Positions 32,719 to 41,328 of a stretch of DNA of 64,000 nucleotides are shown here, piece after piece. The stretch's first letter is position 1. The number at the start of each line of letters is the position of its first letter. Under the pieces are notes generated by a model. That model saw nothing but the letters and a program-made list of their open reading frames with translations. It was not told the origin of the DNA and searched no databases. The translations under genes were made by a program, and so were the position numbers. The DNA is from Janthinobacterium sp. 67. Its GTDB lineage: Bacteria > Pseudomonadota > Gammaproteobacteria > Burkholderiales > Burkholderiaceae_D. The stretch is from positions 4,836,001-4,900,000 of the forward strand of contig NZ_PGES01000001.1 in NCBI RefSeq assembly GCF_002797895.1, in the 5' to 3' direction.

Positions 32719-33675
32719 ATGAAAATTGCATTCCTTGCCGACCCGCTGGCAGGCTTCAAGACTTACAAAGATTCCACTTTCGCCATGATGCGCGAGGCGG
32801 CCAAACGCGGCCACGCCGTCTACGCCTTCGAACAGAAGGACATGGCGCTGGAAGAGGGCATCGTCACGGCAAGGGTCAAACACATCGAGCTGACGGGTGA
32901 CGAGCACGACTGGTACAAGGTAGTCTCCACCGAAGAAGTGCGCTTGTCGGCGCTGGACGCCATCATCGAGCGCAAGGACCCGCCGTTCGACATGGAATAC
33001 GTGTATGGCACGTATTTGCTGGAACTGGCGGAAAAGCAGGGCGCCTGCGTCTTCAACAGGCCGTCCGCCATCCGCGACAACAACGAAAAGCTGGCCATCG
33101 CCCAGTTTTCCGAATTCACGTCGCCGACCCTGGTGACGTCGGACGAAGCGCGCCTGCGCGCCTTCCACGCCAAGCACCAGGACGTCATCTTCAAGCCGCT
33201 CGACGGCATGGGCGGCACGGGCATCTTCCGCGTCAAGGCCGACGGCCTGAACCTGGGCGCCATCATCGAGACGCTGACGGACAACGGCGCGCAAACCATC
33301 ATGGCGCAGCGTTTCATCGCCGACATCGTCAAGGGCGACAAGCGCATCCTCGTCATCGGCGGCAAGCCGGTGCCGTTTTCGCTGGCGCGCATCCCGCAAG
33401 CGGGCGAAGTGCGGGGCAACCTGGCCGCCGGTGGCACGGGCGTGGCGCAGCCATTGACGGCGCGCGACCTGGAAATCGCTGAAAAGCTGGGCCCGATCCT
33501 GGCCGCGCGCGGCCTGATGCTGGTAGGATTGGACGTGATCGGCGACTACCTGACGGAAGTCAACGTCACCAGCCCGACCTGTTTCCAGGAAATCATGCAG
33601 CAGACGGGTTTTGACGTGGCCGCCATGTTTGTCGACGCCGTCGAGCATGGCGTTGCGCAAGCGCAGCAGCGCTAA
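32719..33675 (+). CDS. gshB: Glutathione synthase
   Basis: The 318-residue ATP-grasp enzyme adds glycine to gamma-glutamylcysteine. It begins MKIAFLADPLAGFKTYKDST and shows FNRPSAIRDNNEKL, VIFKPLDGMGGTGIFRV, DKRILVIGG and the C-terminal EVNVTSPTCFQE that positions metal and substrate. Start 32719 is set by the family N-terminus; the frame extends upstream without similarity. It ends 14 bases before the EIIA gene. Confidence 0.96.
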   Translation: MKIAFLADPLAGFKTYKDSTFAMMREAAKRGHAVYAFEQKDMALEEGIVTARVKHIELTGDEHDWYKVVSTEEVRLSALDAIIERKDPPFDMEYVYGTYLLELAEKQGACVFNRPSAIRDNNEKLAIAQFSEFTSPTLVTSDEARLRAFHAKHQDVIFKPLDGMGGTGIFRVKADGLNLGAIIETLTDNGAQTIMAQRFIADIVKGDKRILVIGGKPVPFSLARIPQAGEVRGNLAAGGTGVAQPLTARDLEIAEKLGPILAARGLMLVGLDVIGDYLTEVNVTSPTCFQEIMQQTGFDVAAMFVDAVEHGVAQAQQR

Positions 33676-33689
33676 AAGGTGGAATGACT

Positions 33690-34094
33690 ATGGTAGGGAT
33701 TTTGCTCATGACACATGCACCGCTGGGACAGGCATTCATCGCCGCCTGCGCGCACGTGTTCCGGGGGCCAACGGAACGGTTTGAAGCCATCGACGTCGTC
33801 GCCGACCAGGACCTGGCGGAAGTGCAGAAGCTGGCGTCGGACGCCATCTGCCGCCTCGACGACGGTTCCGGCGTGCTGGTGATTACCGACGTGAAGGGCG
33901 GCACGCCGTCGAACTGCTGCAACAAGCTGGCCGACGCGGGCAGGGTGGAAGTCATCGCCGGCATCAGCCTGCCGATGCTGCTGCGCGCCATCACGTACCG
34001 CCGCGACACGCTCGACGTGGTGGTGGAGATGGCGCTGGCCGGTGCGCAAAGCGGCGCCGTGCGCGTCGATAACCGCATTCGCGTGGGCGAGTAA
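33690..34094 (+). CDS. PTS mannose-family EIIA component
   Basis: The 134-residue EIIA-Man domain has the phospho-accepting histidine at residue 9 (MTHAPLGQAF) and the family stretch VLVITDVKGGTPSN. It receives phosphate from HPr. AAGGTGG at 33677-33683 favours ATG 33690 over ATG 33684. No EIIB or EIIC lies nearby, so it probably reports phosphorylation state to a regulator and does not import sugar. Downstream genes are HPr and EI. Confidence 0.92.
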   Translation: MVGILLMTHAPLGQAFIAACAHVFRGPTERFEAIDVVADQDLAEVQKLASDAICRLDDGSGVLVITDVKGGTPSNCCNKLADAGRVEVIAGISLPMLLRAITYRRDTLDVVVEMALAGAQSGAVRVDNRIRVGE

Positions 34095-34106
34095 AGAGTG
34101 ACATGG

Positions 34107-34133
34107 CCGCCGCCCTGACGGCGGCGGGTTTTA
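34107..34133 (+). terminator. Hairpin with short U-tract between EIIA and HPr genes
   Basis: An 8-bp perfect stem CCGCCGCC/GGCGGCGG with loop CTGAC is followed by GTTTTAT. The T run is short, so it may be a leaky terminator that sets HPr/EI levels relative to EIIA. Confidence 0.5.
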
Positions 34134-34184
34134 TAGCAGGGCTGGCAACAATGCAGTGCATTCAGGGATAGAGACCATACAAAA

Positions 34185-34454
34185 ATGATTCAAAAAGAAC
34201 TCGAAATCATCAACAAGCTGGGACTGCACGCACGCGCCTCCGCCAAATTTACCCAGCTCGCCGCCAAGTTCAAGAGCGACGTCTGGCTGACCCGCAATGC
34301 GCGCCGCATCAATGCCAAGTCCATCATGGGCGTGATGATGCTGGCCGCCGGCAAGGGCGCGAAAGTGACCCTGGAAGCCGAGGGCGATGACGAGCAGGCA
34401 TGTGTCGATGCGCTCACCGCCCTGATTAATGACAGGTTTGGCGAAGGCGAGTAA
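34185..34454 (+). CDS. ptsH: Phosphocarrier protein HPr
   Basis: The 89-residue HPr has the catalytic His15 (NKLGLHARASAKF) and also Ser46 in AKSIMGVMML, the site that HPr kinase/phosphorylase modifies in bacteria that have it. It shuttles phosphate from EI to the EIIA upstream. The gene ends one base into the frame of ptsI, whose real start is 45 bases later. A spacing of 90 bases from the EIIA gene contains a hairpin. Confidence 0.96.
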   Translation: MIQKELEIINKLGLHARASAKFTQLAAKFKSDVWLTRNARRINAKSIMGVMMLAAGKGAKVTLEAEGDDEQACVDALTALINDRFGEGE

Positions 34455-34498
34455 TGCCCGCCGAACGCAGCCGCAGCCGCATTCCGACAGGTCACCCC

Positions 34499-36241
34499 AT
34501 GGCATCTTTCACGCTCCACGGCATCCCGGTTTCCCGCGGCATCGCCATCGGCCGCGCGCACCTGCTGGCGCCGGCCGCCCTTGACGTCAAACATTACCTG
34601 GTGGCGCAGGAGCAGATCGAAGCCGAAGTCCAGCGCCTGCAAAACGCCATCGCCACCGTCCACAAGGAACTGCAAATCCTGTGGAACGAGCTGCCGAAGG
34701 ACGCCCCCACGGAACTGGGCGCGTTCATCGACGTGCATGCGCTGATCCTGTCGGACCCGATGATCGCCGAAGCGCCGCTCGACATCATCCGTTCGCGCCA
34801 CTACAACGCCGAATGGGCGCTGCTGACGCAAATCGATGAATTGTCGGCCCAGTTCGACGAAATCGAAGACCCGTACCTGCGCGAGCGCAAGGCCGACATC
34901 CAGCAAGTGGCCGAGCGCGTGCTGAAGGTCTTGCTGGGCACGGAACAGCTGCTGCCCAAGGCAGCCACCGCGGACGAGCTGGTGGCGCAGATGATCGTCG
35001 TCGCCCACGATATTTCGCCGGCCGACATGCTGCAGTTCCGCGACCGCTCCTTCATCGGTTTCATCACCGACGTGGGCGGGCAGAACTCGCACACGGCCAT
35101 CGTCGCGCGCAGCCTCGATATCCCGGCCGCCGTCGGCATGTCGCAGGCGTCGATGCTGATCGAGCAGGACGACTGGCTGATCATCGACGGCGACGCCGGT
35201 GTCGTCATCGCCAACCCCAGCCCGCTGGTGCTGGAACAGTACCGCGAGCGCCAGGTGGCCATGCAGCGCGCGCGCAAGAAGCTGGGCAAGCTGAAAAAGA
35301 CGCCGGCCGTCACCAAATGCGGCACGCCCGTCACCCTGCTGGCGAATATCGAATTGCCCGAGGATTGCGCGTTTGCGTTGGAGTCCGGCGCCAGCGGCGT
35401 GGGCCTGTTCCGCTCCGAATTCCTGTTCATGGGCCGCGCCCACAAGATCCCCACCGAGGACGAGCAATTCGAGGCCTACCGCAACACGGTGCAGTCGATG
35501 AAGGGCCGCGTGGTGACCATCCGCACGCTCGACATCGGCGCCGACAAGCCGCTCGACCAGGCAGACCATACGGCCCTGAATCCCGCCCTCGGCTTGCGCG
35601 CCATCCGCTATTGCCTGGCCGAGCCGCAGCTGTTCCTGACGCAGCTGCGCGCCATCCTGCGCGCCTCGGCCTTCGGCAAGGTGCGCATCCTGATCCCCAT
35701 GCTCGCGCATGCATTCGAGATCGACCAGTCGCTGGCCATGATCGCGCAAGCGAAGGCCAGCCTGCGCGAGGAGGGCGTCAAGTTCGACGATGACGTCGAA
35801 GTGGGGGCCATGATCGAGATTCCGGCCGCCGCGCTGGCCTTGCCCATGTTCGTCAAGCGCATGGACTTCTTGTCGATCGGCACGAATGATCTGATCCAGT
35901 ACACCCTGGCCATCGATCGGGTCGACTACGAAGTGGCGCATTTGTACAATCCGCTGCACCCGGCCGTTCTGCAATTGATCTCCATGACGATCGCGGCCGG
36001 CCACAAGGCAGGCATCGACGTGGCCGTCTGCGGCGAGATGGCGGGCGACGTGAAGCTCACGCGCCTGTTGCTGGGCATGGGACTGCGCGAGTTTTCCATG
36101 CATCCGGCCCAGCTGTTGGCGGTCAAGCAAGAGATCCTCAACAGCGACCTGGGCCTGATTGCGCCACAAATGCGCAAAATTATGCGTTCCATGGAACCAA
36201 ATGTGATCGCCGAAGCCGTCCAGCAGCTGCAGCTCATGTAA
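34499..36241 (+). CDS. ptsI: PTS enzyme I (phosphoenolpyruvate-protein phosphotransferase)
   Basis: The 580-residue protein takes phosphate from phosphoenolpyruvate. The phospho-histidine lies at about His198 in GGQNSHTAIVARSLDIPAAVG; the C-terminal barrel has SVGVGLFRSEFLFM-like and GTNDLIQYTLAIDR segments, and VAVCGEMAGD with the catalytic cysteine near the end. Start MASFTLHGIPVSRG at 34499 is fixed by the family N-terminus. An ATG at 34454 overlapping the ptsH stop is a less likely start. Confidence 0.95.
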   Translation: MASFTLHGIPVSRGIAIGRAHLLAPAALDVKHYLVAQEQIEAEVQRLQNAIATVHKELQILWNELPKDAPTELGAFIDVHALILSDPMIAEAPLDIIRSRHYNAEWALLTQIDELSAQFDEIEDPYLRERKADIQQVAERVLKVLLGTEQLLPKAATADELVAQMIVVAHDISPADMLQFRDRSFIGFITDVGGQNSHTAIVARSLDIPAAVGMSQASMLIEQDDWLIIDGDAGVVIANPSPLVLEQYRERQVAMQRARKKLGKLKKTPAVTKCGTPVTLLANIELPEDCAFALESGASGVGLFRSEFLFMGRAHKIPTEDEQFEAYRNTVQSMKGRVVTIRTLDIGADKPLDQADHTALNPALGLRAIRYCLAEPQLFLTQLRAILRASAFGKVRILIPMLAHAFEIDQSLAMIAQAKASLREEGVKFDDDVEVGAMIEIPAAALALPMFVKRMDFLSIGTNDLIQYTLAIDRVDYEVAHLYNPLHPAVLQLISMTIAAGHKAGIDVAVCGEMAGDVKLTRLLLGMGLREFSMHPAQLLAVKQEILNSDLGLIAPQMRKIMRSMEPNVIAEAVQQLQLM

Positions 36242-36376
36242 ACTGTCACCTTATCGGCATCAGGACACCTCGCGCGTGGCAAGAGGTGTGCTGATGCTAA
36301 AGTTGCAGCACCTATCATCGCGGTGCTGCATCGACCATGGCCCGTGGGGCCGCCCCCCTTTTATAAACCGACACAC
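36242..36376 (+). promoter_or_regulatory. Structured metX leader with competing hairpins (candidate cis-regulatory RNA)
   Basis: The 135-base leader holds ACACCTC/GAGGTGT (36265-36271 with 36283-36289), GTGCTG/CAGCAC (36288-36293 with 36306-36311) and GCAGCACC/GGTGCTGC (36305-36312 with 36322-36329). The last two share the same CAGCAC strand and exclude each other. A further stem GGCCC/GGGCC with a C- and T-rich tail lies just before the start. The layout suggests a switch or attenuator on methionine synthesis. Fragments CTGAT and GCTAAA (36291-36301) echo SAM-II-type riboswitches, but I cannot fit that consensus. Confidence 0.45.
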
Positions 36377-37576
36377 ATGTCATCCATTGGAATCGTTTCG
36401 CCGCAAACCATGTATTTTGCGCAACCCCTGCAGCTGCAAAGCGGAGCATCGCTGCGGGACTATATGTTGATGTATGAAACCTACGGCACCCTGAACGCCG
36501 ACAAATCGAACGCGGTGCTGGTCTGCCACGCCCTGAACGCTTCGCACCACGTGGCCGGCGTCTACGCCGACGAGCCGAAAAGCACGGGCTGGTGGGACAA
36601 TATGGTCGGCCCCGGCAAGCCGCTCGACACGGACAAATTCTTCGTCATCGGCGTCAACAACCTCGGTTCCTGCTTCGGCTCGACGGGCCCCATGCACACC
36701 AATCCCGCCACCGGCAAGCCGTATGGCGCCGCCTTCCCCGTCGTCACGGTGGAAGACTGGGTCAGTGCGCAGGCGCGCCTGGCCGATGAACTGGGCATCA
36801 CCCGGTTCGCCGCCGTGATGGGCGGGTCTTTGGGCGGCATGCAGGCGCTGGCGTGGAGCATCATGTTCCCCGAGCGGCTGCGCCACTGCGTGGTGATCGC
36901 CTCGACGGCCAAGCTGTCCGCGCAAAACATCGCCTTCAACGACGTGGCGCGCCAGGCCATCCTGTCCGACCCCGATTACCATGGCGGCGACTTCTATGCG
37001 CACGGCGTGGTGCCGAAGAACGGCTTGCGCGTGGCGCGCATGGTGGGCCACATCACCTACCTGTCGAATGACGATATGGCCGAAAAATTCGGCCGCAAGC
37101 TGCGCGACGCGACGCAGACGGGCGACTACAAATTCGGCTTCGGCATCGATTTCGAGATCGAATCGTATCTGCGCTACCAGGGCGACAAGTTTTCCGAATA
37201 CTTCGACGCCAACACGTATTTATTGATCACCAAGGCGCTCGATTATTTCGATCCGGCGCGCGCGCATGGCGGCGACCTGGCCAAGGCCCTGTCGGGCACG
37301 AAGGCCAAGTTCTTCCTCGCCTCGTTTTCCACCGACTGGCGTTTTTCGCCCGAGCGCAGCCGCGAAATCGTCGAGGCGCTCGTGTGCAACCGCCGCCAGG
37401 TCACGTATGCCGAGATCGACGCGCCGCACGGCCACGACGCCTTTTTGCTGGAAGATGCGCGCTACATGAACATGGTGCGCGCCTATTACGGCCAGGTATG
37501 GAACGACATCGGGGCGGGTGCGCCCGCCGCAGTACAGAACACCGCCGTCCGCCAGGGCGCGAAGGAGACCGCATGA
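36377..37576 (+). CDS. metX: Homoserine O-acyltransferase (MetX)
   Basis: The 399-residue alpha/beta hydrolase-fold enzyme activates homoserine for methionine synthesis. Visible are [23 protein letters not shown], the nucleophile Ser151 in [12 protein letters not shown] and the late [10 protein letters not shown] with the catalytic histidine. MetX enzymes of Proteobacteria may use succinyl-CoA rather than acetyl-CoA, so the acyl donor should be left open. The start is set by the family N-terminus. Its stop overlaps the metW start by four bases (ATGA), a classic metX-metW pair. Confidence 0.94.
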   Translation: MSSIGIVSPQTMYFAQPLQLQSGASLRDYMLMYETYGTLNADKSNAVLVCHALNASHHVAGVYADEPKSTGWWDNMVGPGKPLDTDKFFVIGVNNLGSCFGSTGPMHTNPATGKPYGAAFPVVTVEDWVSAQARLADELGITRFAAVMGGSLGGMQALAWSIMFPERLRHCVVIASTAKLSAQNIAFNDVARQAILSDPDYHGGDFYAHGVVPKNGLRVARMVGHITYLSNDDMAEKFGRKLRDATQTGDYKFGFGIDFEIESYLRYQGDKFSEYFDANTYLLITKALDYFDPARAHGGDLAKALSGTKAKFFLASFSTDWRFSPERSREIVEALVCNRRQVTYAEIDAPHGHDAFLLEDARYMNMVRAYYGQVWNDIGAGAPAAVQNTAVRQGAKETA

Positions 37577-38184
37577 CTTTTGACGAATTGAGCGCGCTGC
37601 GCCCCGACCTGGCCTTCATCGCCCACTGGGTGCCGAACAATGCGCACGTGCTGGACGTGGGCTGCGGCGAAGGCGTGATGCTGCAGTATCTGCAAAGCGA
37701 CAAGGAATGCAGCGGTTATGGCATCGAGATTGCCGACGACAAGGTGCTGGCCAGCACCCGCCGTGGCGTGAACGTGATCCAGCAGGACATGGAAAAGGGC
37801 CTGTCGATTTTTGGCGACAACAGTTTTGATACGGTGCTGTGCCTGTCGTCCCTGCAGATGATGAAGCAGGTCGAGCCGCTGCTGCGCGACATCGTGCGCG
37901 TGGGCGCCGAGGCCATCGTCTCGTTCCCCAACTTCGCCTACTGGCCGCACCGCGTGGCGCTGCTCAAAGGCCGCATGCCCGTGTCGAAATCGCTGCCCTA
38001 CCAGTGGTACGACACGCCGAACGTGCGCTGCGCCACCATCAACGACTTCCGCGAACTGGCCGAGGAATGCGGCCTGGAAGTGATCGAATGCGTGGCCCTG
38101 GCCGAAGGCAAGATGGTTTCCGTGCTGCCGAATCTGCGTGGCGACCTGGCCGTCTTCCGCCTGCGTAAAAAAGCGGTGCATTGA
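37573..38184 (+). CDS. metW: Methionine biosynthesis protein MetW
   Basis: The 203-residue SAM-methyltransferase-like protein has the motif [15 protein letters not shown] near the N-terminus and [22 protein letters not shown] and [11 protein letters not shown] later, all typical of MetW. MetW is needed with MetX for homoserine acylation in several bacteria and may bind and activate it. The ATG lies within the metX stop, so the proteins are translationally coupled. The AmpG-like gene begins at its stop codon. Confidence 0.94.
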   Translation: MTFDELSALRPDLAFIAHWVPNNAHVLDVGCGEGVMLQYLQSDKECSGYGIEIADDKVLASTRRGVNVIQQDMEKGLSIFGDNSFDTVLCLSSLQMMKQVEPLLRDIVRVGAEAIVSFPNFAYWPHRVALLKGRMPVSKSLPYQWYDTPNVRCATINDFRELAEECGLEVIECVALAEGKMVSVLPNLRGDLAVFRLRKKAVH

Positions 38185-39443
38185 TGAGCAAAAGCCCGGC
38201 GCCTGGCTGGCGTTCCCATGCCAATGGCCGCATGCTGGCCGTGCTGGTGCTGGGCTTCAGTTCCGGCCTGCCCCTGTTCATCCTGCTGTACCTGCTGCAG
38301 GCGTGGCTGGCCAAGTCGGGCCTGAACGTCAAGGCGCTGGGGCTGTTCGCCCTGGTGCAGTTCCCCTACATCTGGAAATTCCTGTGGGCGCCCCTGATGG
38401 ACCGCTACCGCATCCTGGGACTGGGAAGGCGGCGCGGCTGGATGGCGCTCACGCAAGTGGCGCTGTTCTTTTCCATCGGCGGCATGGGCATGCTGGACCC
38501 GCTCACGCAGATCGGCCTGATCGCGGCGGCCGCTGGCGGCGTGGCCTTTCTGTCTGCCAGCCAGGACATCGTCATCGACGCCTACCGGCGCGAAATCCTC
38601 AGCGATAACGAGCAGGGCCTGGGCGCGGCCGTCATCGTCAATGCGTATAAAGTGGCGGGCATGGTGCCGGGCGCGCTGTCGCTGATCCTGGCCGACCGCA
38701 TGCCGTGGCAGCCCGTCTTCTGGATCACGGCCGCCTTCATGCTGCCGGGGTTTGTCTGCACCCTGCTGATCAAGGAGCCGACCGTGTACGGCTCGCCGCC
38801 GAAGACCATGCGCGAAGCGATCATTCTGCCGTTCCAGGAATTCATCGCGCGCGATGGTTGGCGTAACGCAATGTGGATACTTGCCTTCGTATTACTCTAC
38901 AAAATCGGCGACAGCATGGCCACGGCGCTGGCGACGAAGTTCTATCTGGACCTGGGTTTTTCCATGACGCAGATCGGCCTGGCCGCCAACACCACGGGTT
39001 TCTGGGCCAGCCTGGCCGGCGGCGTGGTGGGCGGCGTATGGATGCTCAAGCTGGGCATCAACCGGGGCCTGTGGGTCTTCGGCGCGCTGCAGGCGATCGC
39101 CATTCTGGGATTCGCCTGGCTGGCGCAGGTGGGACCGAATACCATGCTACTGAGCGCCGTGATCGGTTTTGAAGCTTTCGCCAGCCTGGGGCTGGGCGCG
39201 GCCGCCTTTGTCGCCTTCCTGTCGCGCAGCACGGACCCGCGCTATACGGCCACGCAATATGCCTTGTTTTCCAGCCTGAGCGCCGTGCCTCGTACCCTGA
39301 TCAATGCCTCGGTGGGCTTTTTGGTCGCCGAGCTGGGCTGGTTCTCGTTTTTCATCGTGTGCTTCTTCCTGGCCTTCCCGGCCATGATGATGCTGCCTAA
39401 AATTGCTCCATGGAGGTCTGCCAATGGCACCAATATCCCTTAA
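38184..39443 (+). CDS. AmpG-like muropeptide MFS permease
   Basis: The 419-residue protein has about twelve membrane segments and the AmpG signatures FSSGLPLFILLYLLQAWLAKSG and FPYIWKFLWAPLMDRY. AmpG carries anhydro-muropeptides into the cytoplasm for wall recycling. MltA at 15 kb makes this type of product. The ATG shares one base with the metW stop; the last 20 bases overlap the M48 peptidase gene. Confidence 0.85.
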   Translation: MSKSPAPGWRSHANGRMLAVLVLGFSSGLPLFILLYLLQAWLAKSGLNVKALGLFALVQFPYIWKFLWAPLMDRYRILGLGRRRGWMALTQVALFFSIGGMGMLDPLTQIGLIAAAAGGVAFLSASQDIVIDAYRREILSDNEQGLGAAVIVNAYKVAGMVPGALSLILADRMPWQPVFWITAAFMLPGFVCTLLIKEPTVYGSPPKTMREAIILPFQEFIARDGWRNAMWILAFVLLYKIGDSMATALATKFYLDLGFSMTQIGLAANTTGFWASLAGGVVGGVWMLKLGINRGLWVFGALQAIAILGFAWLAQVGPNTMLLSAVIGFEAFASLGLGAAAFVAFLSRSTDPRYTATQYALFSSLSAVPRTLINASVGFLVAELGWFSFFIVCFFLAFPAMMMLPKIAPWRSANGTNIP

Positions 39444-40326
39444 ACGTTACACCGTCCTGGCCAGCCTGTGCGCGGCCACCGCGCTGGCGCCCCTTTCCAC
39501 CCACGCCCAGCAGGCGACGGTACAGGATGGCATCAAGGTGCGTCCCTTGTCGACCACGCGCATCTTCGCCGGCGGCGCCGATTTCAATGCGGAATCGAAG
39601 CAGCAATATACGCAGCTGGTCAATGAGGCGAAGGAAAAGAATGCGCTGGTGCCCGACAGCGATCCGCAAGTCAAACGCCTGCGCGCCATCGCCCAGCGCA
39701 TCATCCCGTTCGCCACGCGCTGGAACGAGGCGGCGGCCAGCTGGAACTGGCAGGTCAACCTGCTCAACTCGGACGAGGTCAACGCTTTTTGCATGCCGGG
39801 CGGGCAGATCGCTTTTTACAGCGGCATCATCACCAAATTGAATTTGACCGACGATGAAGTGGCCATCGTCATGGGCCATGAAATTTCGCACGCCTTGCGC
39901 GAGCATTCGCAGGCGCAGGCCGGCAAGGGCAACCTGGCCGCCGTCGGCGCCAAGCTGGCCGGCGCGGGACTGTCGGCCTGGCTCGGCGTCGACCCGAATC
40001 TGACCAGCACGGCGACGAACATGGCGGCCAAGGGCGTGATGCTGAAGTTCTCGCGCGACGATGAACGCGAAGCGGACCTGATCGGCATGGACCTGGCCGC
40101 GCGCGCCGGCTTCGATCCGCGCGCCGGCGTCGTGCTGTGGCAGAAGATGGCGGCCGTGAGCGCGGGCGCGCCGCCGGAATTCCTCTCGACCCACCCGTCG
40201 GGCAAGGACCGCATCTCGCAGATGAACAGCCACATGGCGCAAGTGCTGCCGCTGTACGCGCGCAGCAAGGGCGTCAGCGTGGACGCCTTGCCGCCCTACC
40301 GCAGCAACGCCATCGCGCAGCGCTAG
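39424..40326 (+). CDS. M48-family metallopeptidase
   Basis: The 300-residue protein has a signal peptide (cleaved near STHAQ) and the zinc motif HEISH at residues 152-156 in VMGHEISHALREHSQ, with a downstream glutamate in READLIGMDLAARAGFDP. The C-terminal FLSTHPSGKDRISQM is characteristic of periplasmic M48 peptidases such as LoiP/YggG, which process outer-membrane or envelope proteins. GGAGG lies six bases before ATG 39424, inside the end of the AmpG gene. Confidence 0.92.
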   Translation: MAPISLKRYTVLASLCAATALAPLSTHAQQATVQDGIKVRPLSTTRIFAGGADFNAESKQQYTQLVNEAKEKNALVPDSDPQVKRLRAIAQRIIPFATRWNEAAASWNWQVNLLNSDEVNAFCMPGGQIAFYSGIITKLNLTDDEVAIVMGHEISHALREHSQAQAGKGNLAAVGAKLAGAGLSAWLGVDPNLTSTATNMAAKGVMLKFSRDDEREADLIGMDLAARAGFDPRAGVVLWQKMAAVSAGAPPEFLSTHPSGKDRISQMNSHMAQVLPLYARSKGVSVDALPPYRSNAIAQR

Positions 40327-40327
40327 A

Positions 40328-41230
40328 ATGCCGGCCCGTCACGCCGCCGCACCCTTGCCCATGCGCGACGGCGTGGCGCCCAGCTATCTGTGGCTGCCGG
40401 AAGGGCAGTGGCCCGACATGCTGTCGTTTCTGCTCGAACGCTACCCGCAGATCAGCGCGGCGCAATGGCTGGATCGCATGGCGCGCGGCGAAGTGGTCAA
40501 TGGCGACGGCGCCGTGCTCGGGCCCGACAGCGCGTACAAGCGCGGCATGCGCATTTTTTACTACCGCGAACTGGAACGGGAAACGCCGATTCCCTTCCAG
40601 GAAGCCATCCTGTTCCAGGACGAGCATCTGATCGTCGTCGACAAGCCGCACTTCCTGCCCATGACGCCGGGCGGGCGCTTCGTGCAGGAGACCCTGCTGA
40701 CGCGCCTGAAGAAAAAACTGGACTGCGCCGCGCTGACGCCGATTCACCGCCTCGACCGCGAGACGGCCGGCGTGGTGATCTTTTCGCGCCAGCCGTCGAG
40801 CCGGGGCGCCTACCAGTCGCTGTTCCAGCGCCGCGAAGTGCGCAAGACGTATGAAGCGCTGGCGCCCGTGCTGGCGGGCCGGGAATTCCCGTTCACCTAC
40901 CGCAGCCGCATGGTCGAGGGCGCGCAGTTTTTCCTGATGCGCGAGGAAGCGGGCGAGCCGAATTCGGAAACCGTCGTCGACGTCATCGAGGAGCGCGGCA
41001 TTGTCGCCCTGTACCGGCTGCAGCCGCACACGGGGCGCAAGCACCAGCTGCGCGTGCACCTGGCGTCGCTCGGCATCCCCATCGTCAACGATGCGTTTTA
41101 TCCCGTGGCCCTGCCGTGCAAGGAAGACGACATGTCGCAGCCCTTGCAGCTGCTGGCGCGCGCCATCGAGTTTACGGACCCGTTGACGGGCGAGCCGCGC
41201 CATTTTGAAAGCCGGCGCGTGCTCGGGTAA
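40328..41230 (+). CDS. RluA-family pseudouridine synthase
   Basis: The 300-residue protein has the catalytic motif HRLDRETAGVVIFSRQ, whose Asp attacks the uridine. VDKPHFLPMTPGG and TGRKHQLRVHLASLGIPIVND also match RluA-type enzymes. The family converts uridines in rRNA or tRNA; the target cannot be told from sequence. Its N-terminal region (APSYLWLPEGQWPDML) is a variant S4-like lead. ATG 40328 is one base after the peptidase stop; ATG 40361 is an alternative. The stop codon lies inside a REP-like repeat. Confidence 0.9.
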   Translation: MPARHAAAPLPMRDGVAPSYLWLPEGQWPDMLSFLLERYPQISAAQWLDRMARGEVVNGDGAVLGPDSAYKRGMRIFYYRELERETPIPFQEAILFQDEHLIVVDKPHFLPMTPGGRFVQETLLTRLKKKLDCAALTPIHRLDRETAGVVIFSRQPSSRGAYQSLFQRREVRKTYEALAPVLAGREFPFTYRSRMVEGAQFFLMREEAGEPNSETVVDVIEERGIVALYRLQPHTGRKHQLRVHLASLGIPIVNDAFYPVALPCKEDDMSQPLQLLARAIEFTDPLTGEPRHFESRRVLG

Positions 41231-41308
41231 TCCGACACCGCCACTGGCGCGGCCAACAATGTCGTCGGATGACGGCCCTGCGGCCTCGGCGGCCCCACCT
41301 AATCCGAC
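41228..41308. repeat. REP-like repeat cluster between convergent genes
   Basis: Three arms, AATCCGAC (41229-41236), GTCGGAT (41264-41270) and AATCCGAC (41301-41308), can form alternative hairpins. The arms match those of the repeats at 24783-24862 and 61203-61238. The cluster fills the gap between the convergent pseudouridine synthase and exonuclease III genes. Confidence 0.65.
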
Positions 41309-41328
41309 GCCACCACGGACGTATAAAA

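Noticed and set aside
36291..36301. SAM-II riboswitch call from CTGAT and GCTAAA fragments
   Set aside because: The pieces are adjacent and not in the order of the known pseudoknot, so I kept only the broader call of a structured leader.
40328..41230. Naming the pseudouridine synthase RluA or RluC
   Set aside because: Only the family motif is clear; the N-terminal region does not let me choose a target.
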